This document shows positions 49,201 through 60,959 of a stretch of DNA of 64,000 nt, piece by piece (the first letter of the stretch is position 1; each line of letters opens with the position of its first letter). The notes beneath the pieces were generated by a model, which worked only from the letters and a program-made list of their open reading frames with translations, was not told the DNA's origin and made no database searches. This DNA is from Przewalskia tangutica (Eukaryota > Streptophyta > Magnoliopsida > Solanales > Solanaceae), in NCBI GenBank assembly GCA_029844215.1, contig CM056734.1, positions 11,976,501 through 12,040,500 on the forward strand, in the 5' to 3' direction. Both the position numbers and the translations under genes were made by a program.

Positions 49201-52200
49201 CTTGTTTTTCCAGGAGCAAAGAAGGAAGAAGATAAAATTGGGTATTTTGTACGAGGATACCATCTTCCCAAGTAGCAAGTAGTTACAAGGATTTCATTCA
49301 AGTATCATCATCGACAAGGGAATATATATAACTTTCTCAGGTACCAAAGTCCTTGCTGGTTTAGATTAGGTGGTACTATTGACTAAATATAAAGCATAAC
49401 GATATTAAACTAAGACTATTGACAAAAAAAGATTAAACACTTAATGAAGTCTAAACATTAGGTAGTTCAACCGCCAAGAGCCAACTCCCAAACCTCACAT
49501 TGAGAATACTTAAATTCAAATCTAACTGGGCCGATAATCAGGTGGCCTGGTATGCCCAGAACAGCTAGGTTGAGAAAAAAGGACATCCCTTTGTCATCTC
49601 AATCTAGTAAGGGCATGGATATTAGGCGAGAACCAACATTATTCAAGATGGTAGAATATGTACCTTTCAGAAAAGTAACACCATAATCTGTGACCTTACT
49701 GGATGAAATTTGCAATCCTTTCAAGTTTGTCAGGCCTGAAATATGAACACCAAACAACTTTTTAACATAAAACTATGAACAAGAAACAATTCAGCACAAA
49801 TATTTCCGAGTGAAAAGATCATTGACACTCTCTCTCATTGAAAAGTCAACTTGTGCATGATGAGTTATATTAAGTAATTAGTTAATTGTCACCATCACAA
49901 AGAAATAAAATTAAAGAACAGCATTCAGCATGTGCACGATACTCCCCATAAACAAATCATAACAGTTGAGGTGAAATATCAAAATCACTACGCGACTATC
50001 ACTTATAAAGGTTGAGAAAGAATATCATTGACATTTATATGTAAATCTACGGCAGGGAAACTAAGAAACTCATATTTTTTTTAAAAAAAAAAAAGATACA
50101 AACTTCCCCATATAATTATACTGCAATTTCCTAAATCCTTCCTGGCCCTGTCTTAACATAAATAGAAGCACCTATCCAAAAAAAACTCGCATACTTAAAG
50201 ACCTGTTTTTTTTCATTTTGACAAAGCATATGCATTGATAGAGGCTGTCCACAGCATCAATAGCCTTCAAAGAATAAACAACTGATTGTGATTGACAATG
50301 GAAAAGGAGGTTCAGACTTTCAGTTCGTTAACTAAATCTTCCAAATCCAAATAACCATCAATCTTTCAGTAATAGCAGCCCACATCTTAAGCCATAATGT
50401 CTGCCTTCTTTTTGTCGAATTCTTTCCCCAATTTAACTGCCTTCTTATTCAATATACAGCTATGAGGCTATCTGAATAGCAGAACAAGGCAGACATACCC
50501 GCAAGAGGCTTCATATCCGAATCTGTGATGCAGTTGCAGCAATTGATGTTAAGAAATTCAAGCTTGGTTAGGCCTGCCGCAAATAACAATCCTTGGATCA
50601 AGTTCAGTATATTTCTTCACAGAAACCTAGGGGGGGGGGGGGGGGAATCATGGTTCTGCTAGAATTAAATATAGTAAGCATGCATAGAAGACTCGGTGCA
50701 ATTAGTAGAGAATCATACTCTTGTATAGGTTCCCTACTTTCTGGCATACTTCTTGCACTGATGGGTGCACATCAAGGGGTTTAATTCGGTTATATTTGTA
50801 CTATTATTAATCATATATAGGTAATTTCAGCGACATTATAATTTGAAAAATGACTTTTGTGTTTTGTGACGTATAGGCAAGTTGTAAACATAAATGTTAG
50901 AAGAAAAGGGTGAAAAGCCCAAGAAAATGCAAAATATATTAAGAGAGTATTTGATTTTTAAAGAAGATATTTTGAAATCGAGTAATGATAAGTAATGAAG
51001 ATTCAAGCAAGAGATGTTGGGAATTAGATTTTAGAGCAACAATTTCTATCAAGAATCACGTGACTCAACTTCAACCGAGCACAACTCTCAATCTATAAGG
51101 AACTTGATCATACTTCTTAAAGAGTATATCATCCTGAGCAATCTCTTGAGATTTCCATAAGAAAACATGTAGAAAGCTAACATCAATTTTATATTACCAT
51201 CATCATGTCAGTTATTCTGCAGTTCACCACAATCTTACAGCCAATACCAATCACATCATATATAAAGAGCAAAAAGATTTTTGTTTCAAATTAGATTTGA
51301 TGTTTTATTAATCTATAAATGGAGGACACCCCTATACAAGATATATACAACTGGTTACAGATTACAACAACAACAAAAGAAATGAAACTTTAACTGTCAT
51401 TCGAGAAGTTTAGCTATTCGTAGTGTTGGAAGCAAGAATTTCAACAATCAAATTAAGACCACAGAGTTCTCATGGAAAGTATAATTGCAAAAGAACTTTG
51501 AATTTTCAAGCTTGAAACTGCGGAAGGTGTTGTACTATAGACAGTTAAGCACCATTCGGGAGAAGAACAAACCTTTAACATGAACCATTCCCCCATGAAT
51601 TTTTGGGTGCCTCTCCAAATCTAACTTCACCAAGTTAATTAACCCAGACAGCGCACTCATCCCTTGACCAGTAAGTGTATTATTCCTCCTAAAACTCAGC
51701 GTTGTCAAGTTTGATAGACCTGAAATCATTGTGTAATTAGCAGGTACTCCACAAATACAACAGGGAAAGGAGTATTAAGGTGTGACAGCGTAAACTCATA
51801 GTATCCCAACAGATTTGCATAGATAGCATTTGTATTTGTAACACAGCACAAGTGAATATAAAATCAAGTGAATAAAGGAAACTTCTCTTTATCTATAAAA
51901 TAATATGTAAGACAACTACATGTAACTTTGAAATCGAACAAATACATCTTTTAGATTATGCAGCTCAAAAAGTACTCAGTGTGACTATGGAAAAACTTGA
52001 GGTAATCAATCTTCTCCTGCAAAGTTTATCAACAACTATATCCACTAGGAAATATGACAGCCCAGTTTCATCCAGCAGTTCAAGGACTAAGCCCTCCATC
52101 TTTAACTTTTTGCCTTATAAGTTTTGTTCTCTTCGTCTTCCGTCCTCTCCCTATCACTGGTAAAGGAGTAGTGCTATGAATGAGCTTTCTACGACTAAAC

Positions 52201-52987
52201 TACATTCCTCCTGTAAGACAGCACATCAGAGGAGAAAGAATATTTACCACTTATATTTTCCACCCCGCGGTCGGTAATCTGGTCACAATAATTAAGATTT
52301 AGTGCTTGCAAATTAATACAATCTTTGAGATTAGTCAGTCCAGGATCTGTGACATCAGACCCCGACAGATCTAGGGAAAGTAGAGATGAACCCTGTGAAG
52401 AGATGACATCCATCCAACGGTCGTTCAGACCAGGATATTCTCCTATATTCAAATCCTGTAATGCGGAAATCACTTCATCAAGAGTTTGTCTGACCTCAAA
52501 GTCACATAAAAGAATCAGCTGCCACAATACCCCTTATCTAGGTGTTCTACTCTATTTTAGACAAAATAAGCGTGAAGATACCTGAAGAGCACAATCTCTA
52601 AAGGCTTCAAGAGACACATCTGTAAGACGCTGCAAGCAAACCAATTCATCAAAGATCTGCTGACTTATATCCCTAGGCAATGCAGAGAAGGTACTGTATT
52701 TATCGATGTCCTGCAACAGAAGTACAGGAGAAATCAGTTTGCAAAATAGAGGCCAGTTTCACCTGATAAATCATTTTAATGGGAAGACATACTTCACAGA
52801 TTCTGTGAATACACAATTCCATGAGAGATGGACATTTTCCTTTTCCCTGTTTAGCATCTGCTCCTCGAGAAAATGAAGTTCCCAGCCATTTTGGACTTGC
52901 ACTTTTGGAATATCGTCCAGAAAATCCTCTATGTAGGCTATCCTCACTGACCTGCTGGTCACGCTTCCTAGAACATGCTCCTCCCAT
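43253..52987 (-). CDS. Leucine-rich-repeat (RNI-like) protein, AT1G15740-type, intact
   Basis: Cytoplasmic-type LRR protein of unknown mechanism. Coding exons in gene order: 52987-52793, 52710-52582, 52455-52248, 51719-51573, 50573-50499, 49735-49664, 48693-48622, 48395-48324, 48176-48105, 47324-47253, 46840-46769, 46077-45934, 44434-44363, 43935-43789, 43437-43253. All are GT-AG and in phase, giving 577 residues; the Arabidopsis relative I recall, AT1G15740, has about 585. It starts MGGACSRKR, matching the N-myristoylation rule (Gly2, Ser6), with Cys5 as a possible palmitoylation site. An F-box-like stretch, LPRDISQQIFDELV, falls near residues 73-86. About 15 repeats of 24 residues (pattern L..L.SLNL....ITD.GL..L) follow, ending LPNLVNYRPE. 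From exon 3 on, every intron is phase 1 and seven exons are exactly 72 bp. There is no signal peptide or kinase domain. Confidence 0.94.
44690..44905 (+). pseudogene. Possible gypsy polyprotein scrap in an LRR-gene intron
   Basis: A short plus-strand frame contains RRPFTRSQAKK, resembling the GP.TRSRAKK motif common in gypsy gag-pol proteins. There is nothing else around it. It lies in the 1.5-kb intron 44435-45933. It may be chance. Confidence 0.2.
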
Positions 52988-54167
52988 TTGATACGGTGTT
53001 GAACTTTCTTTATGTCAGCAGAACTGCAGATTATAGCTGAAGCGGCAATCCATGGGGTGTACTAAATTTCGGGTTGCCCTCTATCACGATACAACAACAA
53101 CGAAATCCTTAGACTGACTTCCAGAGACCTTTCTAATTATGCAAGTGAATTAAATACAAGCTTAAAACTAGAAATGATGTGACACGTGATTTTGGATCGA
53201 TAAGGCAATAAGCAGACATATCAGCACCTGCGGGATGATGACAAAATCATGCACATCTTAAGGGGAAATGGCCACACCAACAGAAAATACTTGACATAAT
53301 TAAAGCATCCATACGTAAAGGAAAAATGACTACACCTGCATGAGACTGTATAATTTTGACGGACACTGGAGAACATGTCTAAAAATGAAGAAGAAAAAAC
53401 TCTGAAAGACTTGTTCAAGTGACTGCACGATGCAGACTATTTACCAAAACAAAGGGACACATTCTTCCTGTTTTATCTTTTACTGATATGCTGCAGTGGA
53501 ATTTTATTTCTCACGCTAGAAGTACCTAAAAAGGCAAATAACTTTCAAGAAATTTCAAGCATTTTGCCAAAGATGATTCCTTGTGAAGTAATACTGTAGA
53601 TGATGGCCCAATAATAGATGAGGAACGCAAAAGCTAAAAACATAGAAATACACCAAAAAGTGAGGATCAGAAACAAGAAAGAGAGACATAACAAAGTCGC
53701 ACATACTAGAGCTGCTCGCTCACAGAACACAAATACAGACGTTTAGACATTAAGAGAGTACTCAGACCATAGAACATAACTGCAAAGTACACTTTTAAGT
53801 CCATAGTTTTGATATACCACATAAAAGCAACCAGCTGCTTGTTTGGAAACACGTGATGACGTGAAGCAGGAAGGCTCTTAAAATGAAAAGAGTGGCCATA
53901 TCCCAACACCACAAACGAATGAATCCAAACTAAAAAAACTGCCAATACATATTAAAAAGAAGATAATGGTACAAACCACTGCATTAAATACAGTTCATGA
54001 AATACTTCTAAATTACGGATTGAGGTAATTTTATAAAATTTTCAATGCAATTTCAACCAATCAAAACCACACACATATAAAAGCATGTAGATATAATGTA
54101 TTGCTGTGCAATCAGGTATTATACCAAGGACACTGAATTTCCGTTTTCTATTAAATATATATTGTTC

Positions 54168-54326
54168 GAAGGGGAGCCTCGGAGTAACTGGTAAAGTTGT
54201 TGTCATGTGACCAGGAAACAACCTCTCGCAGAAATGCAAGGTAAGACTGCGTACAATAGACCCTTGTGGTCCGGCCCTCCCCCGGACTTCGCGCATAGCG
54301 GGAGCTTAGTGCGCCGGGCTGCCATT
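54168..54326 (+). mobile_element. Au-type SINE in the LRR gene leader intron
   Basis: It contains ggggagcctcggagtaactg, gtaaagttgttg, cagaaatgcaaggtaaga, ctgcgtacaatagaccc, gtccggccctcccccggac and gtgcgccgggctgcc, an Au SINE with the region around its B box deleted. It is flanked by perfect 19-bp duplications TATTAAATATATATTGTTC (54149-54167 and 54327-54345). The perfect duplication implies a recent insertion. It is antisense to the LRR gene and lies in the predicted 5' UTR intron (54769-53024). Confidence 0.93.
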
Positions 54327-54769
54327 TATTAAATATATATTGTTCCACACTATACTCAGATAAATGTCAAGAAAATAAGTCATATATATTTACATGAAAC
54401 AACAGTTCAAATAGTTATATGAGAGCATAAGGAAAATCAAAGTATCATACGAATTTCACAAAGCTGCTAAGAATTAAAAGATGTAAGCAAGTCGCAAACT
54501 TTTTCAATCACCCAACAACATAAAAGATATTTAGGTGTGGATTGAACTCTGGAAAATACTTCACACAAGGCAGCAATACTTTTCAGGTCCAATAAAGCTT
54601 CCAGTTCATTGTGAGAGAGAGAACACTATTGTTGTCTCTTTTCTTTTCCTTTTTCCTACCTTCTAATTAGTACATAGTGGTAATACCTCACAACTGGAAT
54701 ATTAGTCAGAAATAACCATAAAAATGGACCAAATCTAGTTAATTAATAAAGGTACAGTTGTGTATGTAC

Positions 54770-55060
54770 CTGAAAATACACAGAAGAAGAAGAAGATGAT
54801 TATGAAGAATTAGTAACAAGTTGTTAGTTTCTTATAACAACAAAAAATTAGTACAGTTTTTTGCCTTTTTATTAGAAATTCAATCTAAAAGTAACAGAGA
54901 AATAATAAAATTACTCTGGAAGAATCAATTTGCAATAATAGGAAGAAAAAGAAAAGATCATACAATGAATTATACTTCTTGAAAATTACACCTTCAAGTG
55001 ACGATCAGTGTCAACTGTCAAGTAGAAGAAGCACGCGTGAGGAAATTAGATAAGAGAGGA
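54770..55060 (-). other. 5' UTR exon of the LRR gene (predicted)
   Basis: On the minus strand a donor TTTTCAG/GTACAT falls at 54770/54769, and the acceptor AATCTGCAG ends at 53024, just before the exon with the ATG at 52987. This implies a leader intron of about 1.75 kb. The transcription start near 55050 is a guess. Confidence 0.4.
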
Positions 55061-55440
55061 GCGCTTGCTTTATCCATTGGAGTTCAGTTTGGGTCCCACA
55101 GATTGGAAGATACTGTACGCAATGTTTTCAAACACTAGAACTCCACAACATATAGCATTATCGGTCCTCAATATTATTATTAGTAAATGACGAGATGTTA
55201 TTCAATACCCCGTGAACTGCACATCGTTTCTTAATCCGGGGGCCGTATGCCTTTCATAATCATGTTTTATAAGAAATCAATTTGTTAAACAATCATCCAC
55301 AAATTTAACTTATATATATTGATATCATAAAGAATCTTTTAATTGTTAAATTACTTTTGCATGTTGTATATTTTTAGATGGTAATAATATTTATTATAAA
55401 GAATATAAATTTCACTTATCATGAAAAGTTATGTGTAGAT
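55061..55440. other. Upstream region of the LRR gene
   Basis: AT-rich; presumably includes the LRR gene promoter. No confident TATA box or element was seen. Confidence 0.4.
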
Positions 55441-57480
55441 TGTTACACTCATTAAATTTTGTGTTTTGTCGTGTCGTGAATGTATAGCGATGTCTCAGAA
55501 AGAGTAACGATCTTACGAAAGGATAATAAAGGTTTATAATTGGTTTATGAAAGTTATAAAGTGTATGAAAACTAAACGGGTCAAAGAAAATATGTTTTGA
55601 CGAAATCGGAAAATTGGGGTTGGCGGATTGTCAAAGTGCCAAGGTGAACCGTCAATCCAACCGTCAAGTTGCGGTGGTGGAAATTTCAGTTGGGTTTATA
55701 AGCGGGTTACGCGAATTGAAACTCATTTTTCATCAACACCATACCCTAAACACCTTCTAAATCCTCTCTAAGGATTCCATAACACCCAAGATCAATCCAA
55801 AGGCAAATCACGCATGGTTAACGTGATAATCCCTAGGGTAATCGTAGAAATCATCTTCCCCGGAGTGAAGCGATTTTGGAAACCCTTGATATTGGGGTAA
55901 CTTGCTGTTTTGAGAGGATTTTGATATATCGAGGTAAGATTTATCTTCCTCTGTTTATGTTTGTGATTAATTGATGATTTGGAGAAAGTTATGAAATGAT
56001 TTTCATAATCAAATCTTTGTAAACTTATGAAATCTTTGTTGTATGAGTTGTTGGGCTGTTTTACTCTATATATGAGTCGAATTGGATAATTGAATGGATT
56101 GTGTACGTTATGGATTGAGGAGAAATACGGGTTGAAGGATTGTGAGATAGAATCACATAAGATTTTTTGTGTAAGAAAAGCCTAAGGAATCTTATATGCT
56201 AAAATTGTCGAAAAACACTTATATGAGTTTCTATGGAAATGATATTTTTTATTGAACCGTGGGATTGAATTGCATAAGCATCCCTTGTAAAAAAATCTAA
56301 GAACTTGAGGTGTGCAAGGTTGTCAACAAGACACCTCAACGAAGCTTTTCTATGGAATTTAGATTCGATATTGATACTGATTCCTTGTATTATATAGATG
56401 ACCATTCGTAAGAGGAGTAGGAACTTGTAAAATGATTGTAGCGGCAAACACCAGATATGTGAAGGTTATCTTTTATTTGTTCTTGGCATGATTACGTTAA
56501 CAAGCTAGTTCATATTTCGACGCACAATATGTGGTAGCCATAAGAATCATAATTGAGTTATCACGACCCTATCATAGTAGTCCTTCATTATCGAGGATGA
56601 GTTACAGTTAGACATGTTTAGCCAAGTACCTAAAAACGATAGAAAACATGACTAGGAACTATAGAGAAATAAAATTGCCTTCGGGGTCATGATGTTACCT
56701 GCGGGGCTATGATGATTGCCTTCGGGGCTACAACAGGTTGCCTTCGGGGCTATTAGCCATACAATCTGCCTACGGGGCTACACATATTGCCTTCAGAGCT
56801 AAACATATGTGTGCTTGCATTCGGGGCTATGCATTCACATCTAAGTGCCTTATATGAAGCTAAGTAACAAATATTAGTTTACGTAGTTAGTAGACAACAT
56901 ATACAAGTAAGTGTAACCATAACTTCCTTTAGTAGCTCTTCAATTTATATTCAGATTGCTTTATATTTCAGTTCAATTTAAGTCACCTTACATACTCGGT
57001 ACATTATTTCGTACTGATGTACCTTTGTCTAGGGATATTGCGTTCATGCTCACAGGTTCAGACAAGTTGCAGGAGTGATCACACTCGTAAGACCCACCGA
57101 GTAGTGGTAAGCTCCAGATTATCCGGAGTTACCAAATCCAATTTTTGGTATGTTTATAGATCATGGGTAGGCGGGGGCCATGTCCCGGTCATGATACAGT
57201 TATGACTCGTTAGAAGTTTGTATACGTGTTTGTACATAGTAGTGTCAGTATGGTGGCCTAGTCGACCCTTGTATATAGTTTGTTTTGAATTTTGCTTCGT
57301 GCAAGGACTAGCCCCACCCCTGCCCCATGCACCACATGTAAACTCGTGCCCACTATGGAATTTTCAAATCAAAGGTCCACTTCAGTCTATATACCCAAAT
57401 CATATCTTTAATTCCTAAAAACCCAAAATTAGCTAAACAAGACCCAATTGGAACACGACCATGTGTGATAAATTTAATAC
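55441..57480 (+). mobile_element. Gypsy-type LTR, truncated
   Basis: It starts TGTTACACTC, has a leader-like motif, tcgaggtaagatttatcttc (about 55929), as in the LTR at 12200, and an internal short tandem array at 56674-56835. No primer site or coding region follows; it gives way to copia pol at about 57555. Boundaries are approximate. Confidence 0.5.
56674..56835 (+). repeat. Tandem TTGCCTTCGGGGCTA repeat
   Basis: About seven imperfect copies of a unit like GCCTTCGGGGCTA, spaced about 20-30 bp with variable spacers, inside the gypsy-type LTR. The variants (tgcggggct, tacggggct, tcagagct) show decay. Confidence 0.85.
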
Positions 57481-57554
57481 TTTAACATACTTGGAATTTG
57501 GTTCCTAGACCGGAAGGGGGGAATGTGATCTGATTCATGTGACTTTTTCATCGC

Positions 57555-58216
57555 AAATTCAGAGCCAGTGGTGACCTAGAGAGAATAAGGCTAGATTTGT
57601 GGCTAATGACACTAATCAATAGGAGGGTATTGATTGTGGTAAGATATTCAGTCTGGTTGTTAAATCGGCTATCGTTTGCACAATTCTCAGTATTGTTACG
57701 GGTAAGCATTGGCCCATTCATCAGTTTAATGTGAAAAATGCATTTTTACATGAGGATTTAAAAGAAAATGTTTACATGCACCAACCACATAGTTTTGTCC
57801 ACTCAACAACCCCTCAGTATGTATGTCGTCTTCGTAAGTCACTTTATGGTTTGAAACATGCCCTTAGAGCATGGTATGATCGGTTTGCACAATATCTTAT
57901 GCGGATTAGGTTTGTATGTAGCAAATGTGATAATTCTCTCTTCATTTTTCATCGACGTAACAACATTACTTATTTATTGTTATATGTGGATGACATTGTG
58001 CTTACTGTTTTCATCTAATTTGTTGAAAAATAAGATAATTTCATTTCTTAAAATCGAATTTGCCATGATCGACTTGGATAAGCTGGGTTATTTTTTTGGG
58101 ATATTAGTGATTAGATCTGCAAATTCTATGTTTCTATGTAAGCGTAAGAATGCAGAGGAAATAGTACACGGGGCTAAAATGACAAACTGCACGATTATGT
58201 CCACTCCCGTTGATAC
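57555..58216 (+). pseudogene. Copia reverse-transcriptase fragment
   Basis: It contains QFNVKNAFLHEDLKENVYMH (from about 57722), YVCRLRKSLYGLKHALRAWY, LLLYVDDIVLT (about 57976-58008) and, after a frameshift, a LGYFFGILV-like stretch and a STPVDT end. These are Ty1/copia RT motifs, including the catalytic YVDD. It is an isolated, frameshifted piece. Its 3' side is cut by the gypsy LTR that begins at 58217. Confidence 0.82.
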
Positions 58217-58924
58217 TGTAAAATCCGGAAAAAAATAATAATAATATATAGTTGTGGTTGAGTTAATAAAAATATATATATATACAAAAAAACAAAGAAT
58301 AAATTGTATGGGATAGAGTTAGTGTTAAAGTTGGATAAATAGATAGATGAAATGAAAATAAGAAAACAAAAAAAAAAAAAAAAAATTTTTTGCAGCATGC
58401 ACGTAAGTGTGCCCTTCCCTTCCCCCCCTTTTCATTTCCCCTCCAACTCTTGTCATTTCACCTCCCATAGGTTATAGAAAACTCCTCAATTTATACATTG
58501 TATTTACACACAAACAAAGTACATAACATAAAGGTTAGAAAATCAGAAAAAAACAAGTGAACAAGAAGGAAAAAAATCAAGAAAATATCAAGGGAGGAAG
58601 GAGAACAAGAAAATTAGGGAACACTAAGGAGCAAGGGTGGTTGTAGCAACCGAACCACAATCTTTTTCACACTTACAAGGTGAGTTTTCTCACTCAGAAA
58701 TTCTTGGTAACATCCTTTATTTTTAGTTCAATACATGTTAGAATAAGAATTGAGTGTTGAAAAGAAATATTGAACTTTTGATTGTTTAGACAACTAGTTG
58801 CGTCATGAACTTTACGAACTGTTCTCACTGAGTTATAATTGTTAGAATTTGATGAAATTCGGAGGAATTGTACACCTCTCTAATATGATCATATAGAACC
58901 AAAAATGAGGTAAAATGGACGTAC

Positions 58925-59480
58925 GGTTTGAAAGTTATCATAGTTCAAAGTTCCTGCCTTAGATTTGGTCGAAATTCGGAAAGGCATAATTACGGACTGT
59001 TTTTATTGAGTTTTACTTATTAGAATTATATGAAAATTTACATGGTTGTAAATCTCTCTGTTACGGACAGATATATATAAAGATTTATTAAAACGGACTT
59101 ACGAGTTGAGAGTTATTGTAGTTTGAAGTTGCTGCCTCGGATTCGTCGGAATCCAGAAGGGCAGGACGTTGAAACGTAAAACTGTACTAATCTGTGGAGA
59201 ATATGAAAATTGTTGCTAAATGAAAGTTCTAGATCTCTTTGTTGTGGACATTTTGAGACCTTACGGGGGTCTATCCGACTTACGGATTGAGAGTTATCGC
59301 TGTTTAAAGTTTCTGCCTCGGATCTATCGAGATCCAGAAGGGCAGCGAATAAAAGTGTAAAACTGTACCAAATGGTACAGAATATGAAAGGATGGTTCAC
59401 ATGGAGACGTGTAGCTCTCTGTTCTCGTCGTTTTGAGATTTTATGGGGCTTGAACGGGTTTACAGATTAGGAGTTATGAC
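58925..59480 (+). repeat. About 180-bp diverged tandem repeat inside the LTR
   Basis: Four units anchored by the word agagttat or similar at 58931, 59109, 59290 and 59470 (spacing 178, 181, 180). Units share the order: acttacggattgagagttat, gtttaaagtt, ctgcctcgg, atccagaaggg, gtaaaactgtac. Confidence 0.85.
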
Positions 59481-59734
59481 TATTTTAAGATTGGGTGTTG
59501 TTTAATAAATATTCTGCCGAAATAAATTTCATGTGGCTGTTTTGAGGATAAATTTGTGTTAGTTACCCCAAAGTAGTTTTAAATGAAATTTGGTACAGTG
59601 AAAGATCCCCGTCTTACCTTAGTTTCCGCTTGAGAAACACCTTAGTTGGAGTTATGGTTAAAAAGTTATAATCGTTACAAGTATGAATGACAGAATGTTA
59701 GAAAAGAGAATAATATTTATTTGATCTTCTGAAA

Positions 59735-59990
59735 AATATGAAAAGTGAATACGTGTTCACATAAATATATAAATATATAATGGATCGGGTTGCACGCCGC
59801 AATAAAACGTAAAGTGAATACACATTCACAAATACGTAAACATAATGGATCGGGTTGCACGCCGCAACAAAACGTAAAGTGAATACGTGTTCACAAATAC
59901 GTAAATATAATGGATCGGGTTGCACGCCGCAACAAATATGAAAGATGAACACATGTTCACCTATATATAAATATGAAAAGTGAATACGCG
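59735..59990 (+). repeat. 65-bp tandem repeat inside the LTR
   Basis: Three full copies of a unit with TGGATCGGGTTGCACGCCGC starting at 59781, 59846 and 59911, alternating with gtgaatacgtgttcaca-like words. Partial copies lie on either side. Confidence 0.9.
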
Positions 59991-60647
59991 TTCACAAATA
60001 TACAAATGTAATAAACATGTGGAAATGCAGGGGAATGTCTTAACGTATAATACGAGATAAAATGAAGTGTTAGTTAAACCAAGAATTTCCTATGAGGAGT
60101 TGTTGCATATTTAAAGATGTTGTAACCTGATATGTTTTTGCAATATGCTTATTACGTTATAATGTGATTGCACTTGGAATATTGTGGTGTTACTTTGAAT
60201 TGCGGTAAGGTTCTCACTCACCTTGGATGGTAGTGACTCTTTATTTAACATGTTTCAGAAGGGTGATAGAGGAAAGGCTCCACGTCAAGGCTAGCGATCG
60301 TCCATGACCTCTTTTCATACCAAGTCCATTGTTTGGGCTTGGTACTCGTCGAGTTCAGAATGTCGGTTCAATGTCTCGATATGCCGTGTGGAACGATCTC
60401 CTTCCAACTTAGAATAATCTTTGTCGGCGTCTATGTAGAAACAATATTTGCACGAACATGGGCTCGCGTTATGTTTTTATATAAAGTCATAAACATATTT
60501 CTTTATTGTTATTTTTATTAATCGCCCGTATTTGAATATAAGTTCAAATTTCTAAATAAAGAGAATTAAATGGTGCTCACGGTGGAAAATAATTGTCAGT
60601 GCCATCACGCCTAAGTAAAGACTTAGGAAAAGTCGGGCGTGATAAGT

Positions 60648-60659
60648 TGGTATCAAAGC
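60648..60659 (+). promoter_or_regulatory. tRNA-Met primer-binding site
   Basis: TGGTATCAAAGC, one mismatch from the usual TGGTATCAGAGC complementary to initiator tRNA-Met, 3 bp after the LTR end. Confidence 0.8.
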
Positions 60660-60959
60660 TAAACCAGTTAAGAGATTCTAGGAAGTTTCCTTCGAGTTGG
60701 GTGTTTGAGCGGTTACTTATTGCGGCGGTGTGCGCCACCTTAGTAATAAGTAAACAGAATAACATCCTAAAGTTTCACTTCTTTCATACTCTTCTCGTGC
60801 TATCTTGAGTCTTTTCAAAGACTTGGTTCTCGTACTACCTCCTTCAAAGGATTGTGGAAGGGAGTGTACAACGATAAAATAACCGGATGTATCGCATGGC
60901 CACCGAAAAGGTAGGAGAGGTACGAGATAGGCTATGGGGCAAATTTTGTGTGAAGAGAA

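Larger units (their letters stand above)
58217..60644 (+). mobile_element. 5' LTR of a gypsy retrotransposon
   Basis: About 2.43 kb, starting TGTAAAATCC (a decayed TGTAACACCCC start) and ending GGGCGTGATA (decayed from GGGCGTGACA), followed by a primer site at 60648. Length, ends and primer resemble Tekay/Del-type chromoviruses; lineage is inferred. It contains two tandem arrays and an A/T-rich run at about 58366-58390. It inserted into copia pol sequence. The partner LTR lies outside the window. Confidence 0.78.

Noticed and set aside
56674..56835. CRISPR-like array of CCTTCGGGGCTA units
   Set aside because: Only about seven decayed units with irregular spacers inside a gypsy-type LTR.
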